Of a DNA stretch of 6,129 nt, positions 1-5,532 are shown piece after piece. The notes under the pieces are model-generated. The model was not told where the DNA came from. It made no database searches and was given only the letters and a program-made list of their open reading frames with translations. The first letter of the stretch is position 1. Each line of letters opens with the position of its first letter. This stretch comes from Treponema sp. (lineage in GTDB: Bacteria > Spirochaetota > Spirochaetia > Treponematales > Treponemataceae), in NCBI GenBank assembly GCA_017453705.1, contig JAFTEK010000315.1:1-6129 (forward strand), written 5' to 3'. The position numbers and the translations under genes are program-made.

Positions 1-2330
1 ATCTCTATCGTGATGGTTCCCGCCCCCTGGCAGTTCTCGCAGCGGCCTCCTTTGACATTGAACGAGAAGCGTCCGTTCTTGTAGCCCCTTGCCTTTGCGT
101 CAGGCAATGATGCGAACAGCTCCCTTATCCTGTCAAATACACCTATGTATGTGACAGGGTTGCTGCGGGGAGTGCGGCCTATCGGGGTCTGGTCTATGTT
201 TATCACCTTGTCTATGTCCTCAAGGCCGGACAGCTTCTTGTAATTCCCCACGGGATAGTCAGTCTTCATCAGGGCATTGGAGACGGCAGGGTAAAGCACA
301 TCGTTGAGCAGAGTGGACTTTCCGCTGCCGGACACCCCGGTTATGCAAGTGAAAGTTCCAAGCGGTATGGAAACGCTTATGTTCTTAAGATTATGCTCGG
401 ACACCCCGGTTATCTTAAGGGCATTTCCGTTTCCGCTCCTCCTCTCCTTTCTCAAAGGCATCGTTATCTTTCCCGCAAGATAGCGGCCGGTGACACTGCC
501 CTCGCATCGCATTACCTCATCCGGTGTTCCTGCCGCCATTATCTGGCCGCCATGCACACCAGCGCCGGGGCCTATGTCCACCAGATAGTCGGCCGTCCTG
601 AGGGTCTGCTCGTCGTGCTCCACGACTATCACCGTGTTGCCAAGGTCACGCAGGTAAAGGAGTGAGTCAATGAGACGCTGGTTGTCCCTCTGGTGCAGCC
701 CTATGGAAGGCTCGTCAAGCACGTACATGACCCCTGTGAGCGCGCTTCCAATCTGGGTGGAAAGGCGGATTCTCTGAGCCTCGCCCCCTGAGAGCGTGGC
801 GGCAGACCGCTCAAGAGTCAGGTACTCAAGCCCCACGTTCTTAAGGAAAGAAAGGCGGCTTTTTATCTCCTTCAGTATCTGGGCGGCAATCGCCTTCTCC
901 GTCTCGCTCATCTCAAGCTTGTCAAAGAAGTCGATGGTCTCCTGCACGGAAAGGCCTGTCAAATCCCAGATGTTCATGCCGCCCACAGTGACGCAGAGGG
1001 CCTCTCTTTTAAGCCTCTTTCCCCTGCATGACTGACATTCCCTGTGGGACATGAATTTTTCCAGATTACTCTTCATGTTCTCGCCCCAGGACTCCGCGTA
1101 GCGCCGCCTCATGTCCGCATAAACCCCAATCCAGGGGCGGTTGTAGGTGCTTGTGCCTTCCCCGCTCTGCTTGTGGTAGACCCAGCGGATATTCTTGTCC
1201 TCATCCCCGTTCCACAGGAAGTCCTTCTGCTTTTTGGTCAGCTTTCCCAGCGGGGTGTCCAGGTCAAAGCCCCCGGCGGAGGCAATCGCGCTGAACATCG
1301 AGGCATTCCAGGAGCTTTCAGGGTTGTAGGGGGCAAGCCCCCCCTCGTTGAAAGAAAGCGATGGGTCAGGCATGATGAGCTTTTCATCATATTCCATCTT
1401 CTCCCCCAGCCCCGTGCAGTCAGGGCAGGCTCCATAGGGGTTGTTGAACGAGAAGAGGCGGGGCTGCAGTTCCGGTATGGAAATACCGCAGTCAGGACAC
1501 GCGTTCTTCTGTGAGAAGAAAACCTCCTGCTCTATGTAGTCGGCCTCCGTGTCATATGGAGTCCCCTTTGCATCCAAGGCGGCGACGACAGCCTTGTAAG
1601 CGTCCTCCCCTTTGCTCACACGCCTGAGCACTATGACAACCCCATTGGCATTCTTGAGGGCAGTCTCTATTGAGTCCGCAAGGCGGCTTCTTATGTCCTC
1701 ACGCAAAACAAGCCTGTCCACGACGATTTCCACTGTGTGTTTCTTCTGCTTGTCGAGCTTGATGGAGTCGTCCAACGAGACCATAAGCCCATCTATCCTG
1801 GCCCTGCTGAAGCCGGACTTGAGCGCGTCGGAAAGCAGCTTTGCATGTTCCCCCTTCTTGCCCCTGACTATGGGCGCGAGGATTGTCAGCTTGGTTCCCT
1901 CGCTCCACGAGAGGATGCTGCCTATAATCTGGTCTATGGACTGTTCCTTTATCTCCCTTCCGCAGGATGGGCAGTGCGCCTTGCCAATCCTGGCAAAGAG
2001 AAGCCGGTAGTAGTCATAGATTTCCGTCACCGTACCGACGGTGGAACGCGGGTTTTTGTGGGTGGTCTTTTGTTCGATTGATATGGCGGGGGAAAGGCCG
2101 GTTATCAAATCCACGTCCGGCTTGTCCATCCTGCCCAGGAACTGTCTGGCGTAGGATGACAGGCTTTCCATGTAACGCCTCTGACCCTCAGCAAAGAGGG
2201 TGTCGAATGCAAGTGAGGACTTGCCGCTGCCAGAAAGTCCGCTTATCGCGACAAGCTTGTTGCGGGGCAGCTCCACGTTGATGTTCTTGAGGTTGTGCTC
2301 CCTCGCCCCCTGTATGACTATCTTCTCCAT
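1..2330 (-). CDS. uvrA: UvrA, excinuclease ABC subunit A (3' end missing)
   Basis: UvrA is the damage-sensing ATPase of nucleotide excision repair; as a dimer it scans DNA and loads UvrB at lesions in the cytoplasm. The 776 whole codons seen here read without a frameshift from [17 protein letters not shown], which matches the UvrA N-terminus closely and fixes the ATG at 2330. Visible landmarks: first Walker A GLSGSGKS at residues 31-38; CPSC at 120-123; zinc module C278/C281 and C302/C305 around [13 protein letters not shown] at 432-435; ABC signature [11 protein letters not shown] at 513-523; Walker B VMYVLDEP at 534-541; H-loop EHDE at 571; second Walker A GVSGSGKS at 665-672; IGRTPRSNP at 717-725; and the first half of the insertion zinc finger, C764 and C767. 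Members of the family run about 940-960 residues, so roughly 170-190 residues, including the second signature and Walker B, lie beyond the left edge. No Shine-Dalgarno sequence precedes the start. The identification is certain. Confidence 0.98.
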   Translation of the reverse strand, partial: MEKIVIQGAREHNLKNINVELPRNKLVAISGLSGSGKSSLAFDTLFAEGQRRYMESLSSYARQFLGRMDKPDVDLITGLSPAISIEQKTTHKNPRSTVGTVTEIYDYYRLLFARIGKAHCPSCGREIKEQSIDQIIGSILSWSEGTKLTILAPIVRGKKGEHAKLLSDALKSGFSRARIDGLMVSLDDSIKLDKQKKHTVEIVVDRLVLREDIRSRLADSIETALKNANGVVIVLRRVSKGEDAYKAVVAALDAKGTPYDTEADYIEQEVFFSQKNACPDCGISIPELQPRLFSFNNPYGACPDCTGLGEKMEYDEKLIMPDPSLSFNEGGLAPYNPESSWNASMFSAIASAGGFDLDTPLGKLTKKQKDFLWNGDEDKNIRWVYHKQSGEGTSTYNRPWIGVYADMRRRYAESWGENMKSNLEKFMSHRECQSCRGKRLKREALCVTVGGMNIWDLTGLSVQETIDFFDKLEMSETEKAIAAQILKEIKSRLSFLKNVGLEYLTLERSAATLSGGEAQRIRLSTQIGSALTGVMYVLDEPSIGLHQRDNQRLIDSLLYLRDLGNTVIVVEHDEQTLRTADYLVDIGPGAGVHGGQIMAAGTPDEVMRCEGSVTGRYLAGKITMPLRKERRSGNGNALKITGVSEHNLKNISVSIPLGTFTCITGVSGSGKSTLLNDVLYPAVSNALMKTDYPVGNYKKLSGLEDIDKVINIDQTPIGRTPRSNPVTYIGVFDRIRELFASLPDAKARGYKNGRFSFNVKGGRCENCQGAGTITIE

Positions 2331-2339
2331 ATAGGCTCA

Positions 2340-2368
2340 AGTATAGGGCATCTCTGAAAACTGTTCAA
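2340..2368 (-). promoter_or_regulatory. Sigma-70-type promoter of uvrA, giving a nearly leaderless mRNA
   Basis: Read on the minus strand, TTGAAC (2368-2363) and TATACT (2345-2340) are separated by exactly 17 bases. Each differs from the housekeeping consensus at one position (TTGACA, TATAAT). The predicted transcription start, about 7 bases past the -10 box, is near 2333, so only about 3 bases precede the ATG at 2330. That agrees with the lack of a ribosome binding site. The -35 box sits in the loop and the top of the stem of the adjacent palindrome, and the spacer is one arm of that palindrome. The motif match is seen directly; use in the cell is inferred. Confidence 0.7.
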
Positions 2369-2390
2369 GCACAGTTTTCAGAGAGTGCCT
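2346..2390. repeat. Palindrome E1, overlapping the uvrA promoter
   Basis: A perfect 14-base-pair stem (2351-2364 with 2371-2384, arm TCTCTGAAAACTGT) closes a 6-base loop. After one bulged G at 2385, GGCA (2347-2350) pairs with TGCC (2386-2389). The outer part, GGGCATCTCTGAAAA, is shared with palindromes at 2428-2492 and 5442-5484. A small second hairpin, CCTCC-AAA-GGAGG (2388-2400), abuts it and would compete for the same CC. Neither strand has a run of T directly after the stem, so it does not look like a standard intrinsic terminator. Confidence 0.8.
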
Positions 2391-2427
2391 CCAAAGGAGG
2401 GCTTTCCACAAGTGAGATTGACTATAC

Positions 2428-2492
2428 GGCAATATCGAAAAATCGCCGGAAGTCACAACGAAGTTTCAACTGTAGCGATTTTTCGAGATGCC
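2428..2492. repeat. Palindrome E2, just after the barrel gene
   Basis: A perfect 12-base-pair stem (TCGAAAAATCGC at 2435-2446 with its complement at 2475-2486) is extended across a small internal loop by GGCA (2428-2431) with TGCC (2489-2492). The 28-base loop holds two tandem 11-base units, GAAGTCACAAC (2449-2459) and GAAGTTTCAAC (2460-2470), identical at 9 of 11 positions. It begins about 10 bases after the barrel gene's stop codon, so it would form in the 3' end of that mRNA and may stabilise it or help end transcription. No U-tract follows it on the minus strand. The right arm, TTTTTCGAGATGCC, is the clearest copy of the repeat's arm. Confidence 0.75.
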
Positions 2493-2502
2493 ATAATGTC
2501 CC

Positions 2503-4329
2503 CTAGAACTCGAACTTGACTCCCAGGTTGACAAAGTTGTTGTTCTTCCAGCTGTAGAACTCGCTGTACTCGTCTTTGGCGTATATCATCATTCCGCTCA
2601 ATGTGAAGGCAAGGTTGGGGTTCGGCGCAAAAGTGAACTTGGGCTGCAGCACAAAGTCCCCCCGCTCAATTCCCCACATCAGCGTCACTTCGGGCTTGAG
2701 GCGGTCATTTAACCATGAGTCGGAGATGTTGACAACAAGCTTGTCATTGGTGTAGCGATCCTTGGGGTCGTAGTCCACGTCAAATTCCTTGAACAGCCCG
2801 TCCTCTATGTCACCGCTGTTCAGTATGTAGGTTCCGGTCTCCTGTATGTTGACGTTCAGGTTGCTCACAGGCAGGTCAAAGTCAAAGCCGAAGAGCCACT
2901 GCACGGAGTTGTTGTGCACCCAGGGGTCGTCCCCCGCCCAGTCCTCGGTAACGTTGAAGCCGGCCTCACCGCGCAGGTTGAAGCGTCCTATGACCGTGGC
3001 AAACTCAAGCCCCACGGTCTGTTTCCTGTCATAGTCAAGAGAAGGAAGACCTATGGGCTTATTTAAAAGCTCCTGTGCGTTTCTCCCGGCCTCAGATGCC
3101 AGGGCTGCATAGTTTGCAGCCGCTGCATTATTGTTCGCCTTAATCGCTGCTTCTGCCGCAGCCGTGTAGCTTTCCACAGCCTGCTTGTAGGCGATGATTT
3201 TGGCTATCGGGGTCAGCATATCATCCAGGTTGGCGGAAGGCTGCTTGTAGCGGCCAAAGTAGTAGCTCACGCCCCAGTCAAGCGGGCCGGCTGTTCCGGC
3301 CACCTTGAAGCCCCCCTGTGAATACTTGAGGCTGTTGGTGTCGGCATAAAGGTCATCCTCGTCAAATGACGTAAGGCTCGTTAAATCAAGTGTCCTGCTG
3401 AAATTCCACAGAAGGGCAGACTGTGTGATATACTTGAGTTTTGCGTATGACGCGGGCATCCACATCCCTTCCTTGGCAAAGCGGTCCGTGGGAAGGAAAG
3501 GTGTCCAGACGGCTTCCATCGAGAAGGGGGATGCCGTGTTGAACGAATAGACGGCACGCAGCATCGGGGTTGCAATGCGGCGGTCTATGTAGTCGGGTAT
3601 GATGAAGTCCGTGTAGTCATCGGCGTTAAAGTTGTCAAGCACATGGAGCTTGTCGCCCTTGCCCCAGACCAGCTTCATCTTGCCGGCCTCTATCTTGAGC
3701 CTGCTGTCTATGAAATATCCGCGCAGCAAAAGCTCGTCGATTATGTCCTGCTGGTAGTTCTTGAGGGTGTTCTCGGTCAGGTTAAGGACAAGGTTAGCGT
3801 CCGCCCTGTCCCCGCTGTATCCTATGCCAAGCCTTGCCGCAGGGCTGGCCTTGAGGGTGTTGTCAGCGTAGTCAACCTTGCTGTATCCTATCTCCTCATA
3901 ATAGTTTTCCATGTCATCAGTCAAGTCTTCGACTTTCGGGTAGGTATCACCCCAGGGAATCATCGTCGTAAGAAGATTGTTCTTTGTAAACGCGAGTTTT
4001 GTCGTATCAAGATAAAGCAGATGGTTTTCAGGAAACCTTGTATCATTGATTTTTGTGTATCCGAAATACTCCGAATCATCCTTCGCAAAGTAATAGCGGC
4101 CGTCAAAGGTCAGCCTGCCGCTGAATGTTATGGGGAGACCACCGAAAAGACCGGAAGATGAATCACCACTGTCAAAGGAACCCCAGTCGTCGTCGCCTCC
4201 AAAAGAGTCAGAGCCGTCAGAAAAAGAATCAGAGCCGAAAGCATCGTCGCCCCAGTCATCCTGAGCCGCCGCGCCCAAAACAAGAACGGCTGCCACAGCT
4301 ACGCAGGCCGCAAGCTTTTTTATAATCAT
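2503..4329 (-). CDS. Outer-membrane beta-barrel protein, DUF1302-like
   Basis: The product is a predicted exported outer-membrane barrel of 608 residues. I place the start at the ATG at 4329, because AAAGGGG (4341-4335) sits 5 bases upstream; the GTG two codons earlier overlaps that site. Residues 1-22 form a signal peptide (MIIKK, hydrophobic core, GAAA before QDDW). Residues 23-63 are low-complexity Asp/Ser/Gly/Phe. From about residue 65 on there are alternating polar/aromatic strands, ending in GVKFEF with a terminal Phe, as expected for recognition by the BAM machinery. Around 211-258, a stretch with GKMKLVWGKGD, then LDNFNADD, then a proline and Arg-Arg, resembles the 'WGE...NP.D' region of DUF1302-type barrels. 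Residues 367-425 are an alanine-rich predicted helix set between strands. A terminator and its own promoter separate it from the LolA-like gene upstream. Position suggests that it accepts or passes cargo from that carrier. The barrel class is well supported; family and function are tentative. Confidence 0.85.
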   Translation of the reverse strand: MIIKKLAACVAVAAVLVLGAAAQDDWGDDAFGSDSFSDGSDSFGGDDDWGSFDSGDSSSGLFGGLPITFSGRLTFDGRYYFAKDDSEYFGYTKINDTRFPENHLLYLDTTKLAFTKNNLLTTMIPWGDTYPKVEDLTDDMENYYEEIGYSKVDYADNTLKASPAARLGIGYSGDRADANLVLNLTENTLKNYQQDIIDELLLRGYFIDSRLKIEAGKMKLVWGKGDKLHVLDNFNADDYTDFIIPDYIDRRIATPMLRAVYSFNTASPFSMEAVWTPFLPTDRFAKEGMWMPASYAKLKYITQSALLWNFSRTLDLTSLTSFDEDDLYADTNSLKYSQGGFKVAGTAGPLDWGVSYYFGRYKQPSANLDDMLTPIAKIIAYKQAVESYTAAAEAAIKANNNAAAANYAALASEAGRNAQELLNKPIGLPSLDYDRKQTVGLEFATVIGRFNLRGEAGFNVTEDWAGDDPWVHNNSVQWLFGFDFDLPVSNLNVNIQETGTYILNSGDIEDGLFKEFDVDYDPKDRYTNDKLVVNISDSWLNDRLKPEVTLMWGIERGDFVLQPKFTFAPNPNLAFTLSGMMIYAKDEYSEFYSWKNNNFVNLGVKFEF

Positions 4330-4334
4330 ATACA

Positions 4335-4341
4335 CCCCTTT
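4335..4341 (-). promoter_or_regulatory. Ribosome binding site that decides the barrel gene's start
   Basis: On the minus strand AAAGGGG is followed by TGTAT and then ATG (4329), a normal 5-base spacing. The in-frame GTG at 4335 shares its first base with this site and so is unlikely to be used. This shortens the protein from 610 to 608 residues. Confidence 0.7.
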
Positions 4342-4375
4342 GCCACAGCCCTATCGCAATGGCAGCTTAGTAAAC

Positions 4376-4384
4376 AGTATAACA
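4376..4384 (-). promoter_or_regulatory. Extended -10 promoter of the barrel gene
   Basis: The minus strand reads TGT-TATACT (4384-4376), an extended -10 with the TG one base before the hexamer. Seventeen bases upstream lies only a poor -35 match, TGGTAA. The surroundings (4385-4416) are strongly A/T-rich. The start would fall near 4369, leaving a leader of about 40 bases that contains the ribosome binding site. It lies downstream of the LolA-like gene's terminator, as expected for an independent transcript. Confidence 0.55.
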
Positions 4385-4416
4385 CTTTCTTTATTTTATT
4401 ACCATATATTTTGAGA

Positions 4417-4455
4417 TAAAAGAACTGGAGGGGGCAGTCCACTACCCCCTCCAGT
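4417..4455 (-). terminator. Intrinsic terminator of the LolA-like gene
   Basis: A GC-rich 11-base-pair stem (4424-4434 with 4445-4455; arm CTGGAGGGGG) closes a 10-base loop. On the minus strand it is followed by TTCTTTTA. It lies 27 bases after the LolA-like stop codon and ahead of the barrel promoter. The stem and an imperfect T-tract are seen directly. The T-tract has one C, so some readthrough into the barrel gene is possible. Confidence 0.8.
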
Positions 4456-4481
4456 CAAGGCTAGAAAGAAAATCTGTTGTC

Positions 4482-5291
4482 TTACTTTCCGGTGTTCAGG
4501 AACTCAGCCGTGAACACGCGGTCAGGAATCGGCTCGTCAACGGCAAGCTTCTGGATGACCAGTGAAGTCGAGTGCTTCTTCTGCACGTTGGTCAGGATGG
4601 CTTCCTTGGTTATCGTATATCCCTTGTAGTTGACGATGGTTGGAACCTCAAGGGTCTTCTCCAGCTTTCCGTCCTTGTCATACATCTCAGTGTAAACCGG
4701 AACATGGCTGGCCTGATCGACCCAGGTAATCCTGTAGCTGTACTGGCTCTTCTTTTTGTCGTATGGAACTTCCTTCACCTTGTCACAGGTGTATTTGGTT
4801 CCGCGCACGACCTTCTCCTCCACGCCCTGATACTGGTGGTCGTCCTCAGTTATCTCACGGGTGGACATGTCATCATAAGAGGCATCAGAGCCGACGAACG
4901 CCTTGCTTCCCTCGCTGGTGTTGACACGGCGGGTCTGCTTGAGGGCGGGCAGGTAAATCCACTTGTCATCGTCCTTGCCGTGGTTCTCCTTCTGCAAGAA
5001 GCGGGTGTCCTTGATGTTGGCCGGTGACTGGAAGAGCATGACGACATCGTTGACCTTGTTGCCCGCGCCGTCATCGCGGTTGCGTCCGTACTCCATCACC
5101 TGGCGGACTTCCTCGCTCCCTGACTTGAGATCCTTGAGCACCATGGCGACAACGGACTTGGAGAACTTGGGCTTCTCAACGTCAAGGGCGGCCTGCATGA
5201 CGGCAGTTCCCTTCTCATCGGCAAAAACAGCGGCGGCACAAGATGCCAGGACAAAAGCAGCAGCAACAAAGCTCTTAGAAATCTTTTTCAT
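4482..5291 (-). CDS. LolA-like periplasmic protein (outer membrane lipoprotein-sorting protein family)
   Basis: This 269-residue exported protein belongs to the LolA-like family often found beside MMPL exporters. Family members have a half-open beta-barrel that binds lipid or acyl chains in the periplasm. The start is well fixed: GAGGAG (5305-5300) lies 8 bases before the ATG. Residues 1-24 are a signal peptide with two readings: cleavage after VFA24, or a lipobox L15-A16-S17-C18 that would make it a lipoprotein. Family marks are KWIYLPALKQTRRV (110-123), FVGSDASYDDM (132-142), a block WVDQ...PVYTEMYDKDGKL (190-210) and the C-terminal IPDRVFTAEFL (255-265). One cysteine, C169, remains in the mature chain. 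The length is normal and the gene looks intact. Its neighbours, an exporter upstream and an outer-membrane barrel downstream, suggest that it carries a hydrophobic substrate between them. It is probably not LolA itself, since no Lol ABC genes are nearby. Family call strong; cargo unknown. Confidence 0.9.
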   Translation of the reverse strand: MKKISKSFVAAAFVLASCAAAVFADEKGTAVMQAALDVEKPKFSKSVVAMVLKDLKSGSEEVRQVMEYGRNRDDGAGNKVNDVVMLFQSPANIKDTRFLQKENHGKDDDKWIYLPALKQTRRVNTSEGSKAFVGSDASYDDMSTREITEDDHQYQGVEEKVVRGTKYTCDKVKEVPYDKKKSQYSYRITWVDQASHVPVYTEMYDKDGKLEKTLEVPTIVNYKGYTITKEAILTNVQKKHSTSLVIQKLAVDEPIPDRVFTAEFLNTGK

Positions 5292-5440
5292 AGTCGAATC
5301 TCCTCTTCAACAATGCTTTCATTTCTTGGGGAAAAGCGGCACACCGTGCTTTCTTTCTTTTCCTCGTGTGTTCAAAAGATTAAACGAATTGACAATCATA
5401 TAGTTACACAATCCGCAAATCTTTTTCAACTTTTTTTTCA

Positions 5441-5485
5441 AGGGCATCTCGAAAACCCGCTTGCAGCGATTTTTCGAGGTTCCCT
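5441..5485. repeat. Palindrome E3, third copy of the repeat
   Basis: AGGGCATCTCGAAAA, then two unpaired bases, then CGC (5441-5460) pair with GCG...TTTTCGAG and onward to TCCCT (5466-5485). About 19 pairs form around a 5-base loop, with a few mismatches. The left arm matches E1 and the complement of E2's right arm almost base for base. As in E1, the right arm runs into CTCCAA. On the minus strand it is followed by TTGAAAAAAAAG, with no U-tract. It lies between the exporter and LolA-like genes. Confidence 0.75.
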
Positions 5486-5492
5486 CCAAGCC

Positions 5493-5515
5493 CCCTGCCC
5501 TCCGGACAGGCAGGG
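5493..5515. other. GC-rich stem-loop after the exporter gene
   Basis: CCCTGCC (5493-5499) pairs perfectly with GGCAGGG (5509-5515) around a 9-base loop. It starts 17 bases after the exporter's stop codon in the direction of transcription. On the plus strand it is followed by AAGCTTTTTA; on the minus strand, where the genes are read, no T run follows. It may shape the 3' end of the exporter mRNA together with E3, but it is not a classical terminator in that direction. Confidence 0.5.
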
Positions 5516-5532
5516 AAGCTTTTTACCTTACC

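Larger units (their letters stand above)
5292..5532. other. Intergenic gap between exporter and LolA-like gene
   Basis: These 241 bases hold no credible gene. The part next to the LolA-like gene is its leader and ribosome binding site. An A/T-rich stretch (about 5385-5440) has an A8 run and an A5 run on the minus strand and may be bent or act as an UP element. Within it, TTGAAA (5429-5424) and TAACTA (5406-5401) are 17 bases apart, but the second is a poor -10, so I call this only a possible promoter. The part next to the exporter holds two stem-loops, listed separately. Confidence 0.6.

Noticed and set aside
1044..1514. 156-codon open frame on the plus strand
   Set aside because: It lies wholly antisense to uvrA, whose reading is confirmed by conserved motifs, and its translation resembles no family. 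Such frames are common opposite GC-rich codons.
2361..2374. CTGT-N6-ACAG at the uvrA promoter, similar to an SOS (LexA) box
   Set aside because: The E. coli box has CTG-N10-CAG; here the gap is 8, and the match is fully explained by the palindrome's stem. LexA sites differ between phyla, so this cannot be called an operator.
2346..2492. E1 and E2 as ordinary Rho-independent terminators of the barrel gene
   Set aside because: The stems are strong, but no T run follows either on the minus strand, and E1 overlaps the uvrA promoter. A role in ending transcription is possible but not supported as such.
3643..4161. 172-codon open frame on the plus strand, with hydrophobic runs
   Set aside because: It is antisense to the beta-barrel gene; the hydrophobic pattern is a by-product of the complementary codons, and no ribosome binding site stands before it.
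4330..4335. GTG at 4335 as the barrel gene's start
   Set aside because: It overlaps the AAAGGGG ribosome binding site; the ATG at 4329 has correct spacing and leaves a normal signal peptide.
2331..5532. CRISPR array or insertion sequence in the gaps
   Set aside because: There are only three palindromes, without regular spacers, and no transposase or flanking target duplications are seen.
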